From Palsa-504 sp963844625 (GTDB lineage Bacteria; Actinomycetota; Actinomycetes; Streptosporangiales; Streptosporangiaceae), in NCBI GenBank assembly GCA_963844625.1, contig CAWJPF010000002.1:70906-134905 (forward strand): DNA of 64,000 bases, in the 5' to 3' direction. This document shows, piece after piece, positions 1 through 8,857 of the stretch. Position 1 is the first letter of the stretch, and each line of letters starts with the position of its first letter. Below the pieces are notes generated by a model. That model saw only the letters and a program-made list of their open reading frames with translations. It did no database searches and was not told the origin of the DNA. A program made the translations under genes and the position numbers.

Positions 1-675
1 ATTCCTGTCGAGCACGTCCAGATCGACGTGCAGCCACCAGCCGGAAGCCCGTGACGCGACCTGCCCCGCAGCCTGGCCGCCGTTGGCCGGATCTGCGTGG
101 AGGTCAGCCGCAGGGAGGAGCCGCACTCGATCAGCGATCGTAGGGACGGCGATTTCACGGCGCCACAGATCATCGCGCATCCCCAGCATGGCGATCGCCT
201 CCGGGCGCAGCACACCTGCACGGCTTCGCAGTGGCTCCGGCGCTCGCTGACCAGTCAGGCCCAGCAAAAAGGCCACCTCCATATTGGCGGCCTCGCCGGT
301 CGCTGACAGTTCCATGGGCGTGGCATCTTCGTGACCGTCGATGAACACCAGGCCAGCCTCGCCGACGACGCTGGCCAGCGCAGGCACCGCTGCGAGCAGC
401 ACGGCGCAGTCGGCACCATAGACCAGCGGGAAACGTCCTCGTGCCAGAGCTGCCCGCACACGGTCATAGACCACGTCCACCATTTCCAACAGTGCGCGCT
501 CGTTCAAGAGTCCGGAGGGGCCACGCACCGGAGCAGGCTCCGAGACGACGACATCTGGCGTGACGCCCGCGCGCGCCTGCAGGGCCTCCGCCAGGCCAGC
601 CTCCCGCAATGCCGCAGGCGCGCGTGCCTGCGCGCCAGGACGGCCCATGCCGTCGAAGCACACCAATAAGATCAA
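1..675 (-). CDS. Arginase/ureohydrolase family protein, truncated by the window edge
   Basis: An open minus-strand frame runs from a TTG at 675 (GGAAG just upstream) off the left edge, giving about 225 residues and no stop. The N-terminus reads like a ureohydrolase Rossmann strand (LILLVCFDGMGRPGAQARAP followed by ALREAGL). The family metal motifs follow in order: YGADC, then DGHEDATPM, then LHVDLDVLD at the cut end. Classical arginases and agmatinases have GGDHS at the first motif, so one manganese ligand is Cys here instead of His; I recall other actinobacterial members with GGDCS. The substrate cannot be told from this fragment. The start is uncertain because an in-frame GTG lies four codons downstream. 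Confidence 0.8.
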   Translation of the reverse strand, partial: MILLVCFDGMGRPGAQARAPAALREAGLAEALQARAGVTPDVVVSEPAPVRGPSGLLNERALLEMVDVVYDRVRAALARGRFPLVYGADCAVLLAAVPALASVVGEAGLVFIDGHEDATPMELSATGEAANMEVAFLLGLTGQRAPEPLRSRAGVLRPEAIAMLGMRDDLWRREIAVPTIADRVRLLPAADLHADPANGGQAAGQVASRASGWWLHVDLDVLDRN

Positions 676-1026
676 CTGCTTCCAGCCGGGGCATACCCCC
701 GCTGGCCCCTCGCTCAGCCATGGGCCTCCCTCCAGGTATCGGTTCCCAGGGCAGCCGCCGACCGGGCCTCGGTGGCGAAATATACGTGAGACGACACCCG
801 CCAGACAAATGGTCAGGGTCTTCATATTGGCAGGTCACGAGCAGCTGACCGAGCATAACCGCGAACACCTGTAAGACCGTCGGATGGGCATGGTGCCCGA
901 TGATGGCAGTGGAGCCAACCGTGCAGCCTAGGCACAGGACGTTGGCGGACGACGGCGCCTGGTATTACAAGGACGATGCGGGCTGCCGCTGCGGCGGGCA
1001 TCACCCGGAAGTGCGGTCGCAGGGGT
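676..1026. other. Intergenic region, no supported gene
   Basis: About 350 bases between the truncated ureohydrolase gene and the end of the ECF sigma gene. Open frames here have no recognisable protein character, and I see no clear promoter or terminator. Confidence 0.5.
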
Positions 1027-1692
1027 TCAGCTGGCCGCGGCCATGACTGGCCGGGGCGAGCCTGACTCGGCGTTGATCAGCGCCGCGATGGCCGGGTAGC
1101 GGCGCATCCTGTCCAGGCAGCGACTGCGGGTCGGGCCGATGCTGCCGATGGGTATGCCCAGCCTGGCGCTGATCTCGGCGTACGGCACCGGCGGGTCCGC
1201 GACGAGCATGGCGATCAGCCGCTGGCCTTCCAGGGTCAGATGAGTGAACGCCTCGCGCAGCGCCGCATGGCGCTCGGCCGCGAGCAGTTCCTGCTCGACC
1301 GCTTCGGCCTGCCCGTCCGGTATGGTCTCGGCGTCGAGCGCGCAGACAACCGCGTTCGGTCCGCGTGCCGCGCCCATGACGCGCCAGCACTCCCGCCGGG
1401 TGGTGGTAGCGAGCCACCCGGGCAGCGCGGCTGGATCGCGGATCTTGTCCAGCTGGTCCACCAGGCACATCCAGACGCTCTGGCCAACATCGTCGGCGTC
1501 GGCACGGCCGAGCCGGTACCTGCGGCAGATCGACCAGATCAATGGGGCGTACCGCTCGACGAGCGCGTCCCACGCCTGTTTGTCGCCGCCTTTGGCGCAG
1601 GCTACCAAGCCGGCGACTACCGAGTCATCACACGCCTGGCCGGCGTCCTTTTGCGCGGGTACCCAGGAAGCACGGGCGGTCGCAGCGGTCAT
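1027..1692 (-). CDS. ECF-type RNA polymerase sigma factor
   Basis: A protein of 221 residues. Region 2 covers about residues 35-105 (AWDALVERYAPLIWSICRRY, then ADADDVGQSVW and GWLATTTRRECWRV). Region 4 covers about 140-200 (LTLEGQRLIAMLVAD and YAEISARLGIPIGSIGPTRS). These are the -10 and -35 recognition parts of a small group 4 sigma factor. The ATG at 1692 has a strong ribosome site (GAGGAGAA), so I prefer it to an upstream start at 1935. No anti-sigma gene is adjacent. The gene is divergent from a receiver-kinase-regulator trio, which suggests but does not prove shared signalling. Confidence 0.88.
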   Translation of the reverse strand: MTAATARASWVPAQKDAGQACDDSVVAGLVACAKGGDKQAWDALVERYAPLIWSICRRYRLGRADADDVGQSVWMCLVDQLDKIRDPAALPGWLATTTRRECWRVMGAARGPNAVVCALDAETIPDGQAEAVEQELLAAERHAALREAFTHLTLEGQRLIAMLVADPPVPYAEISARLGIPIGSIGPTRSRCLDRMRRYPAIAALINAESGSPRPVMAAAS

Positions 1693-1896
1693 GATCTGGT
1701 TCTCCTCAGCAATTACCGGCCGATATGAAGGCCGAGCCGTCCGGACCCGGGCTGACAGATGCCCGGCAAGGCCGACGTTAGGAATTTCCGCGGCTCGCCA
1801 GATCGGGCCGCGCCCTGAATTCCGGGCGGCCACCCCCGAAAGGCGGTCAGGGTTTGCCCTGATACCAGGGGCTGGGCTCGGTGCCAGACTGGATGC

Positions 1897-2274
1897 ATGC
1901 AGCCATCTGCGGCGATCTTGATCGTGGACGACCACGACGGCTTCCGGACATTTGCCCGGGGCATGCTGGAGGCCGCCGGCTTCACGGTCGCCGAGGCGGC
2001 CACCGGCGCGGAAGCCACCGAGGCGGCCCGGACCGTGCGGCCCGGCCTGGTGCTGCTCGATATCCAGCTGCCGGACACCGACGGCTTCGAGGTGGCCAGG
2101 CGGCTGGCCGCCGCCCCGGCCGGGGGCCCGGCTCCGGTCGTGGTGCTGACCTCGACCCGCGAGGCGCGCGACTACGGCGGCCGGATCGCGGCCAGCCCGA
2201 CCGCCGGGTTCCTGCCGAAAGACCAGCTCTCCGGCGCGGCGCTACGCCGGTTCCTGGCCCGGGACCAGTCATGA
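1897..2274 (+). CDS. Single-domain response regulator receiver protein
   Basis: A 125-residue CheY-like protein with only a receiver domain. Acidic residues D11 and D12, phospho-acceptor D55 (LVLLDIQLPDTDGFEV), T85/S86 and K108 (FLPKDQ) are all present. There is no output domain, so it probably acts by protein contact or as a phosphate sink. Its stop overlaps the start of the histidine kinase gene (ATGA at 2271), so the two are translationally coupled. The start lies about 200 bases from the divergent sigma factor gene. Confidence 0.88.
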   Translation: MQPSAAILIVDDHDGFRTFARGMLEAAGFTVAEAATGAEATEAARTVRPGLVLLDIQLPDTDGFEVARRLAAAPAGGPAPVVVLTSTREARDYGGRIAASPTAGFLPKDQLSGAALRRFLARDQS

Positions 2275-4007
2275 GCCGGCGGCTGCGCGCGGCCCTGATC
2301 GCGGGCGCGGCCGCCACGATGATCTGCTTCGTCTGGAGTGGCCGACCGTGGCCGGCGCCGTATCTGCCTTTCCTCATCAGCACCGCGATCATCGGGTTGT
2401 CGTTCCTCGCCGCCGGGATCGCGGCCTGGCAGCGCTGGCCAGCCAGCCGCCTGGGCCTGCTGTTCACGATCGTCGGCTATGCCTACCTGCTGCCCGCCAC
2501 CCTGAGCAACCTGCCGAACCCGCTCGCGTTCACGATCGGGAACCTGACCGCGACGGTCAGCGGTGCAGCGCTGGCCCATCTGGCGCTGGCCTGGCCCAGC
2601 GGACGGCTTCGCTCCCGGTTCGAGCGGTGGGTGGTCATCGCCGAGTACGCCTGGAACCTCGTCCCCGCCCTGGCCACCATGTTGTTCTGGAATCCCGCTT
2701 TCAGCGGCTGCAACGCCAGCTGCCCAGCCAACCTGCTGCTCGTCAGCAGTTCCCGGCCGGTATATGACGCGATCAGCGCGGCGAGCATCCCGGTGTCGCT
2801 TGTGCTCACCGGCACCGTGCTGGTTCTGATCGTCCGGCACTGGCGGTCGGCCCGCGGGTGGTCACGGCGGGTCATGACGCCGCTGCTGTGGATCAGCGTC
2901 GCGGTCGTCGCCTATTTCATGGCGCAGGCCGTGACGAGCAACCTGAACCTGGCCATTTCTAATTCCGTCTTCCTGGGCGGTATCGCCCCTCTCGTCCTCC
3001 TCGCGGGCCCGGCGCTGGTCGTGGCCGACACGGTGCGGGCGCGGTCGGCGCGGGGTGCGATCGGCACCGCGGTCGTCGACCTGGAACCGGGAGCGCCGCC
3101 GGACCGGCTCCGCGACACGCTGGCCCGGGCGCTGGGTGACTCGACGCTGCAGCTGGCGTTCCGGTTGCCGGACGGGTCCGGCCACCTGGATACCTCCGGT
3201 CAGGCGGTCGAGGTGACCCGGCCGGGTCCGGGCCGGGCGGTGACCCCGGTAGCCGACGCGGACGGCGCCGTGCTGGTGCACGACGCAGGGCTTGAGCACG
3301 AGCCGCAGCTGATCCGGCTGACGGCTGCCGCGGCCAGCATGGCGCTGGAGCATTCCCGGCTGCAGGCCGAGGTGCAGGCCCAGCTCGAGCAGGTCCGGGC
3401 CTCCCGGACCCGGATCGTGGAGGCCGGTGATGCCGAACGGCGCCGGCTGGAACGCGATCTGCACGATGGCGCGCAGCAGCGGCTGGTGACCTTGAGCCTG
3501 GCCCTGGGGATGGCCCGCGACCGCGCGGCGGGGGCGGACCCGGAGCTGGGGGCGCTGATCGAGTCGGCCAGGAAGGAGGCGAAGGAAGCGCTGACCGAGC
3601 TGCGGGAGCTGGCCCGCGGGATCCATCCCGCGGTGCTGACCGAGACCGGGCTGGCCGGAGCGATCCAGGCCCTGGCCGAGCGCTCGCCGGTGGCCACCAC
3701 GATCTCCGCGGTGCCGGACGGGCGGTTCCCGGCGGCGATCGAGGCCACCGCGTACTTCGTCGTCTGCGAGGCGCTGGCCAACGTGGCCAAGCACGCCCGG
3801 GCCGACGGCGCCGAGGTGACGATCCACAAGCGGCCCGGCCGGCTCGTGGTCGAGGTCAGCGACGACGGGGCCGGGGGCGCCCGGCCTGAGGCGGGATCGG
3901 GGTTGCGGGGGCTGGCCGACCGGGTGGCATCGGTCGGCGGCGTGCTGCGGGTCGACAGCCCGCCCGGATGCGGGACCCGGCTGGAAGCGGACCTCCCATG
4001 CCCGTGA
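2271..4007 (+). CDS. Membrane sensor histidine kinase, NarL/HisKA_3 type
   Basis: A protein of 578 residues. The N-terminal third is a bundle of hydrophobic segments (about residues 9-260) with a weak GAF-like stretch after it. A coiled segment leads to the HisKA_3 box RRLERDLHDGAQQRL with phospho-acceptor H398. The ATPase domain has the N box EALANVAKHARA and a G box SGLRGLADRV near the C-terminus. This architecture pairs with LuxR-type regulators, and one follows with a 10-base overlap. The ATG overlaps the stop of the preceding receiver gene. The signal sensed is unknown. Confidence 0.9.
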   Translation: MSRRLRAALIAGAAATMICFVWSGRPWPAPYLPFLISTAIIGLSFLAAGIAAWQRWPASRLGLLFTIVGYAYLLPATLSNLPNPLAFTIGNLTATVSGAALAHLALAWPSGRLRSRFERWVVIAEYAWNLVPALATMLFWNPAFSGCNASCPANLLLVSSSRPVYDAISAASIPVSLVLTGTVLVLIVRHWRSARGWSRRVMTPLLWISVAVVAYFMAQAVTSNLNLAISNSVFLGGIAPLVLLAGPALVVADTVRARSARGAIGTAVVDLEPGAPPDRLRDTLARALGDSTLQLAFRLPDGSGHLDTSGQAVEVTRPGPGRAVTPVADADGAVLVHDAGLEHEPQLIRLTAAAASMALEHSRLQAEVQAQLEQVRASRTRIVEAGDAERRRLERDLHDGAQQRLVTLSLALGMARDRAAGADPELGALIESARKEAKEALTELRELARGIHPAVLTETGLAGAIQALAERSPVATTISAVPDGRFPAAIEATAYFVVCEALANVAKHARADGAEVTIHKRPGRLVVEVSDDGAGGARPEAGSGLRGLADRVASVGGVLRVDSPPGCGTRLEADLPCP

Positions 4008-4705
4008 CCCCCGGGCCGGTGACGCCTGCGTCGGGCTCGGCCGCCCAGGCCCAGCCGCCGCTGCGCGTGGTCATCGCCGAGGACACGGTGCTGCTGCGCG
4101 AGGGCCTGCGCCGGGTGCTGACCGACGCCGGCCTGGAGGTGACCGGCACGGCCGGGGACGCGGATCAGCTGCTTTCGCTAGTGGAGGCGTTGCGTCCGGA
4201 GGTGGTGCTCGCGGACATCCGTATGCCGCCCACCCAGACCACCGAGGGCCTGCAGGCCGCGCTGGAGATCCGCCGCCGGTGGCCCGGCACGGCCGTGATC
4301 GTGATGTCCCAGCACGTCGAGACCGAGCACCTGTTCGAGCTGCTGGCCGACGACCCGCGCGGCATCGGCTACGTGCTCAAGGAGCGGGTGGCCGACATCG
4401 GGCAGTTCACCGACGCGATCCGGCGGGTGGCGGCGGGCGAGTCGGTGATCGACCCGCAGGTGGTGTCCCGGCTGGTCGCCCGGCCGCGGCGGGACAGCCC
4501 GCTGGACACGCTCACCGAGCGCGAGCTGGCCGTGCTGGCCCTGATGGCCGAGGGCCGGTCCAACCACGCGATCGCGGGCCAGCTGTACATGTCACCCAAG
4601 ACCGTCGAGACGCACATCGGGAGCCTGTTCGCCAAGCTCGGCCTGCTGCCCGCGGCGGAAGACCACCGCCGGGTCCTGGCGGTCCTGACCTACCTGCGCC
4701 GGTAG
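3998..4705 (+). CDS. LuxR/NarL-family response regulator
   Basis: A 235-residue two-domain regulator. The receiver has E28/D29, phospho-acceptor D73 (VLADIRMP) and K128 (YVLKERVAD). The C-terminal HTH (about residues 170-230) reads LTERELAVLALMAEGRSNHA then MSPKTVETHIGSLFAKLGL, typical of LuxR DNA-binding domains. The chosen ATG at 3998 overlaps the end of the kinase gene and precedes the receiver by about 22 residues of low-complexity Pro/Ala sequence. It is the obvious cognate regulator of the kinase. Confidence 0.92.
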   Translation: MPVTPGPVTPASGSAAQAQPPLRVVIAEDTVLLREGLRRVLTDAGLEVTGTAGDADQLLSLVEALRPEVVLADIRMPPTQTTEGLQAALEIRRRWPGTAVIVMSQHVETEHLFELLADDPRGIGYVLKERVADIGQFTDAIRRVAAGESVIDPQVVSRLVARPRRDSPLDTLTERELAVLALMAEGRSNHAIAGQLYMSPKTVETHIGSLFAKLGLLPAAEDHRRVLAVLTYLRR

Positions 4706-5191
4706 GCACTCGTTGACGTATCGGGCAACCCGGCGCCTCCCGGATCGCAGTGGCGCCGCTAAAAATCCAGATCTGCACCAGCGCGGCACTAATCCACATG
4801 AATCCGGCGTCCGCGCCGGACGGCGACTCTTGGGTGCCGCATATCGACTCCGCCGCCACCGTCCGTGACGGCAATCGGAGTGCTGCCAGGCGACAGCCCC
4901 GGCCAGTAATATTCGTTCCACGAACCGAGACACACAGAGGGTACTTACCCCCTCTGAGCTGGGAGCGGTCTTCACGTTTGGCTTTGACCTGGGCGAATAC
5001 GGCCAAGTTCCGGGTCCACCTACAGGTTAAGCGCGGGCAGCCCACACACCGGAGACCCCGTACGCAATTGCACGGAACGTCTCCGCGGAAACGCCGGGTC
5101 CGCCTGCCCTGGTTCTAGCCCGCGACAGCTGCGCGGCGGCCCCAAGTCCAAACGTGAACACGGACCCGGCTGAAACGTGAAGACCTTTGGG
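4706..5191. other. Intergenic region, no supported gene
   Basis: About 490 bases between the LuxR regulator and tRNA-Thr. A 122-codon plus-strand frame (4750-5118) has no recognisable domain and unusual composition for a gene here. A 10-base inverted pair, TTCACGTTTG near 4970 and CAAACGTGAA near 5148, is widely separated and of unknown meaning. Confidence 0.45.
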
Positions 5192-5264
5192 AGCCGGTGA
5201 GCGGATTCGAACCGCTGACCTGCCGTTTACAAGACGGCTGCTCTGCCAACTGAGCTACACCGGC
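5192..5264 (-). tRNA. tRNA-Thr (anticodon TGT)
   Basis: The reverse complement folds as a complete cloverleaf. The acceptor GCCGGTG pairs with CACCGGC, the D-loop reads GCTCAGTTGGCAGAGC, the anticodon stem is GCCGT/ACGGC around loop CTTGTAA (anticodon TGT), and the T-arm is AGCGG-TTCGAAT-CCGCT. The discriminator is T and no CCA is encoded. It sits alone, with no phage or integrase gene beside it. Confidence 0.95.
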
Positions 5265-5354
5265 GGGAGACTCTGAGCATGGTAGCCGATCTGATCGCCC
5301 TCCCGGACCCTACTCGACTCCCCGCCCGAACGGCTGGTCCGGGTGCGACCCAGA

Positions 5355-5489
5355 TCAGCGCAGCGCGGCCGCGACGGCATCGTGCAGGGACACGCTGGGG
5401 CGACCAGTGAGCCGGTGCAGGTCGCCGCGGTCCACGAACAGGTCGTCGCCAACGCCGGCGACATCCTCGGTCCGGCGCAGACCGGTTAC
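5355..5489 (-). pseudogene. C-terminal remnant of an NAD(P)H-binding (SDR/NmrA-type) protein
   Basis: The minus strand reads VTGLRRTEDVAGVGDDLFVD, then RGDLHRLTGRP, then a run ending DAVAAALR before a stop at 5355. This matches the typical C-terminal tail of actinobacterial atypical SDR proteins (a segment like DLHRLTGRPTTPLADAV). The rest of such a protein is absent, because the adjacent methyltransferase reading frame takes over at once. I read it as a gene stump left by recombination. The alternative is a chance extension downstream of the methyltransferase gene. Confidence 0.5.
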
Positions 5490-6292
5490 GGCTTGCGGGC
5501 GACCACGGCGCGGTAGTAGGACTCCCGGACATCGGGCGGCACCGCCGGGCCGGGCTCCGGCCGCCACTGCGGCGTCCAGGTCAGGCCGGGATCGACCATG
5601 TCCAGGCCGATGACGAGCTTGGCGATCTCCGGGCCGGTGCGCACGTGAGCCGGCGTCGTCGCCTCGTCGAAGACCTTCGCGGCGTCCGCCACCTCGGCGA
5701 CCGCGTCTGGCGTGGCGTGCGATATCGCGACGTGGCTGCCGGCCGGAAACGCGCCGTGCAGCCGGGCGATGAGACCGGCCGGATCGGCCTCGTCGGCGAT
5801 GAAGTGCAGGACCGACAAAAGCAGAATCGCCACCGGCTCACGCAGGTCGATGCGGGCCGTCAGTCCGGGATCGGAGAGGATAGCCTCGGGCTCGCGCAGG
5901 TCCGCCTCGATGATGGCCGTGCCGGGCACGGCGTGCAGCAGGTCCCGGCCGTGCGCGAGCACCACCGGGTCGTGGTCGACGTAGACGACCCGCACGTCCG
6001 GGCGGGCCTCGAGCGCCACCTCGTGGGTGTTGGCCGCCGCGGGCAGGCCCGCGCCGATGTCGATGATCTGCCGGATGCCCGCCTCGCGGACCAGGTACCT
6101 GACCACCCGGCGCAGGAAATCACGGTTCCACCTGGCGGCCTGCCGGGCGTTCGGCAGCCGGCCGGCGATGATCGCGGCGGCGTTCCTGTCGGCCGGGTAG
6201 TTATCCTTGCCGCCGAGCAGGCAGTCGTAGATCCGAGCGGAACTCGGGATGTCGGGCCGGAAAGTCGTTCGCCAGTCCTCGCCGTCATCCAC
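5486..6292 (-). CDS. SAM-dependent methyltransferase, DUF574 family
   Basis: A 268-residue protein of the family PF04672, which is much expanded in actinomycetes. It begins with the family signature PSSARIYDCLLGGKDNYPAD. The SAM-binding motif IIDIGAGLPAAANTHEVA follows, then VVYVDHDPVV and DLREPEAIL. The C-terminus closes with the usual ESYYRAVVARKP. The acceptor substrate of these enzymes is generally unknown. The gene stands alone, followed on the same strand by a short SDR remnant and tRNA-Thr. Confidence 0.88.
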   Translation of the reverse strand: MDDGEDWRTTFRPDIPSSARIYDCLLGGKDNYPADRNAAAIIAGRLPNARQAARWNRDFLRRVVRYLVREAGIRQIIDIGAGLPAAANTHEVALEARPDVRVVYVDHDPVVLAHGRDLLHAVPGTAIIEADLREPEAILSDPGLTARIDLREPVAILLLSVLHFIADEADPAGLIARLHGAFPAGSHVAISHATPDAVAEVADAAKVFDEATTPAHVRTGPEIAKLVIGLDMVDPGLTWTPQWRPEPGPAVPPDVRESYYRAVVARKP

Positions 6293-6391
6293 TTATCAGC
6301 TCCTCGTGCCCGGGGCCGATCCCCCGCCGCCCCAAGTCGCCTCATCGTAACCAGCGGCGGACCGGCTGACCACGCTTCATGAAGGGATCCC

Positions 6392-7438
6392 TTATCCGCG
6401 CATGTCACGGAGGCGGTACCGGACCGCGGCCACCTCGTACAGCGCGATGCCCGCGGCGACCCCGGCGTTCAGCGATTCCGTCCGGGCCGCGATCGGGATC
6501 CGGACCAGCACGTCACACGCCTGGGCGACGATCCGGGACAACCCGCGGCCCTCAGAGCCGATGACCACGGCCAGCGGGGCGGTGGCCAGGTCCAGGTCGC
6601 GTAGCCCGGTATCGCCGGCCGCGTCCAGGCCCGCCAGGAAGACCCCGGCCTCCTGATAAGCCTGCAGCGCCCGGCCCAGGTTGACCGCGCGCGCCACCGG
6701 AACGCGGGCTAGGGCGCCGGCCGAGGCCTTCCATGCGCCCGCCGTAACGCCGGCGCCGCGGCGGCTGGGCACGACCACCCCGTGCGCGCCGAACGCCGCC
6801 GCGGAGCGCACGATGGCCCCGAGGTTGCGCGGGTCGGTGACGCCGTCCAGGGCGACGATCAGCGGCAGCTGCCCGGCGTCCGCCGCGCGGGCCAGCAGGT
6901 CGTCGGGATGCGCGTAGGCGTACGGGCGCACCCGCAGCGCCATGCCCTGATGCAGCGCACCGCCGGTGAGCCGGTCAAGTTCGGCGGCGCCGGCCTCGAG
7001 TACCACCACCCCGTGGTCGGCGGCCAGCTTGATGGCCTCGCTGATCCGGTCGTCGTGCTGGACGCGGGCCCCGACGTACAGGACGGCCGAAGGGACGCCG
7101 GCCCGGAGCGACTCCACCACCGAGTTGCGCCCGGCCACGAACTCGGGCGCATCCCCGGTCCCGCGCGCGCCCGCCGGGTAACTCCTGGGTGGCGAGGACG
7201 GACCGGGGCCGTCGCCGGTGCGGCGGGCCCGGGTCCCGTCGGCTGCGGCCGTCTTGCTGGCCCGCCGCTGCGCCGGGTGCCCGGGCCGCATGGCCGCGGG
7301 CGGGGTCGGTCCCTTGCCCTCGAGCGCGCGCTTGCCGTAGCCGCCGGTGCCCGGCCGCGGCTTGCCCGACTTGGTACGGCCGGCGCCGGTACGGCGCGGA
7401 CGGGCGCCCCCTGTTCCGCTCAACGCTTCAGCTCCCAT
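6392..7438 (-). CDS. rlmB: 23S rRNA 2'-O-ribose methyltransferase, TrmH/SpoU family
   Basis: A 348-residue protein. The first ~95 residues are a basic, Gly/Arg/Pro-rich disordered tail common in actinobacterial members. A substrate-binding domain follows (FVAGRNSVVESLRAG onward). The knotted SPOUT domain has all three motifs: DGVTDPRNLGAIVRSA, VIGSEGRGLSR and IPIAARTESLNAGVAAGIAL. RlmB methylates G2251 (E. coli numbering) in the peptidyl-transferase loop. The start overlaps the end of cysS by 19 bases, so the two are cotranscribed as in mycobacteria. Confidence 0.92.
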   Translation of the reverse strand: MGAEALSGTGGARPRRTGAGRTKSGKPRPGTGGYGKRALEGKGPTPPAAMRPGHPAQRRASKTAAADGTRARRTGDGPGPSSPPRSYPAGARGTGDAPEFVAGRNSVVESLRAGVPSAVLYVGARVQHDDRISEAIKLAADHGVVVLEAGAAELDRLTGGALHQGMALRVRPYAYAHPDDLLARAADAGQLPLIVALDGVTDPRNLGAIVRSAAAFGAHGVVVPSRRGAGVTAGAWKASAGALARVPVARAVNLGRALQAYQEAGVFLAGLDAAGDTGLRDLDLATAPLAVVIGSEGRGLSRIVAQACDVLVRIPIAARTESLNAGVAAGIALYEVAAVRYRLRDMRG

Positions 7439-8835
7439 CGCGGGCCTTCCGGAGTGTCCTCGACGACGACGCCGATCTCCTCGAGCCCATCTCTAATCGC
7501 ATCTGAGGTCGCGTAGTCCCGGCGGGCCCGGGCCGCGTCGCGCTGCTGCAGCGTCAGCGTCACCAGCGCGCCGACCACATCCCGCAGCCGGTCACCGGCC
7601 CCGGCGTCCGGCCAGTACGGCGCGAGCGGATCGAGGCCGAGCACGTCGAGCATGGCCCGGAGACTGACCAGGCTGGCGCGGACGCCGGCCTTGTCCGAGG
7701 CGGCCAGCGCGTGGTTGCCGTCCCGGACGCAGGCGTGCACGGCCGCCAGGGCCGACGGCACGGCCAGGTCATCGTCCATGGCCGAACGGAACGATACCGG
7801 CAGATCCGCGGGTTCATCGTCGCTCCGCCCGGGACCCTCGCCGCGGCCCGGCATCTCGCTGGCCCGCAGCACGAAACGCTCGATCCGCTGGTAGGCGGCG
7901 GCCGCCTCGTCCAGCGCGTCCCCGGAGAACTCGAGCATTGACCGGTAGTGCGCCTGGACCAGGTAGTAACGGAGCTCAGCGGGCCGCACCCGCTCCAGTA
8001 CGTCGGTGACGAGCAGCGAGTTGCCGCCGGACTTGCTCATCTTCTCCCCGGCCAGCCCCAGCAGGCCGTTGTGCAGCCAGTACCGGGCGAAGTCGTCACC
8101 GGCGCCGTGCGACTGCGCGATCTCGTTCTCGTGGTGGGGGAAGATCAGGTCCATCCCGCCGCCGTGGATATCGAAGGCCGGACCGAAGTACTTGGTGGCC
8201 ATGGCCGAGCACTCCAGGTGCCAGCCCGGCCGGCCGGGTCCCCACGGGGTCTCCCAGTAAGGCTCACCCGGTTTCGCGGCCTTCCACAGGGTGAAGTCAC
8301 GCGGGTCGCGCTTGGTCCCGGTGTCATCGGAATCTTCCGCGGGCCGCATCTGATCGAGGCGCTGACCGGAAAGCGCGCCGTAGCCGGGGTCCGAACTGAC
8401 GTCGAAGTACACGTCGGCGCCGCCCTGGTACGCGTGACCGCGCTCGATCAGGCGGCGGATCAGGACGATCATTTCCGGGATGTGCGCGGTCGCGCGCGGC
8501 TCGACATCGGGGGGGCGGCAGCCGACCGCATCGTAGGCCCAGGTGAACGCGCGCTGGTTGCGCTCGGCGAGGAGCCACCACGGGACTTCTTCACGCTGAG
8601 CGGTACGCAGGATCTTGTCCTCGATGTCAGTGACGTTCCGGCAGAAGGTGACCTGGTAGCCGCTGGCCTCGAGCCAGCGGACCAGCACGTCGAAGCACAC
8701 CGCCGACCGCAGGTGGCCGATGTGCGGCGGCGCCTGGACGGTGGCGCCGCACAGGTACACCGACACCCGCCCGGGCGTGATCGGCGTGAACTCGCGCACC
8801 GCCCGCGCGGCCGTGTCATGAAGCTGCAACGTCAC
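7420..8835 (-). CDS. cysS: Cysteinyl-tRNA synthetase
   Basis: A class I aminoacyl-tRNA synthetase of 471 residues, the usual length. The HIGH motif is PHIGH at residues 37-41, with the zinc-site cysteine in YLCGATVQ. The KMSKS loop is EKMSKSGGN, and HHENEIAQSHGAG supplies the second zinc-site residues. It charges tRNA-Cys. It is a separate gene from MshC, the related ligase of mycothiol synthesis: the sequence keeps the full C-terminal tRNA-binding helices. It lies between ispF and rlmB in a minus-strand operon headed by carD. Confidence 0.96.
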   Translation of the reverse strand: MTLQLHDTAARAVREFTPITPGRVSVYLCGATVQAPPHIGHLRSAVCFDVLVRWLEASGYQVTFCRNVTDIEDKILRTAQREEVPWWLLAERNQRAFTWAYDAVGCRPPDVEPRATAHIPEMIVLIRRLIERGHAYQGGADVYFDVSSDPGYGALSGQRLDQMRPAEDSDDTGTKRDPRDFTLWKAAKPGEPYWETPWGPGRPGWHLECSAMATKYFGPAFDIHGGGMDLIFPHHENEIAQSHGAGDDFARYWLHNGLLGLAGEKMSKSGGNSLLVTDVLERVRPAELRYYLVQAHYRSMLEFSGDALDEAAAAYQRIERFVLRASEMPGRGEGPGRSDDEPADLPVSFRSAMDDDLAVPSALAAVHACVRDGNHALAASDKAGVRASLVSLRAMLDVLGLDPLAPYWPDAGAGDRLRDVVGALVTLTLQQRDAARARRDYATSDAIRDGLEEIGVVVEDTPEGPRWELKR

Positions 8836-8857
8836 CTTGTAAGGCTAAGGGATACGG

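Noticed and set aside
4750..5118. A 122-codon plus-strand frame
   Set aside because: No domain, no clear ribosome site and atypical residues; treated as intergenic.
5192..5264. Possible attachment site in tRNA-Thr
   Set aside because: The tRNA is intact and no integrase or repeat of its 3' end lies nearby.
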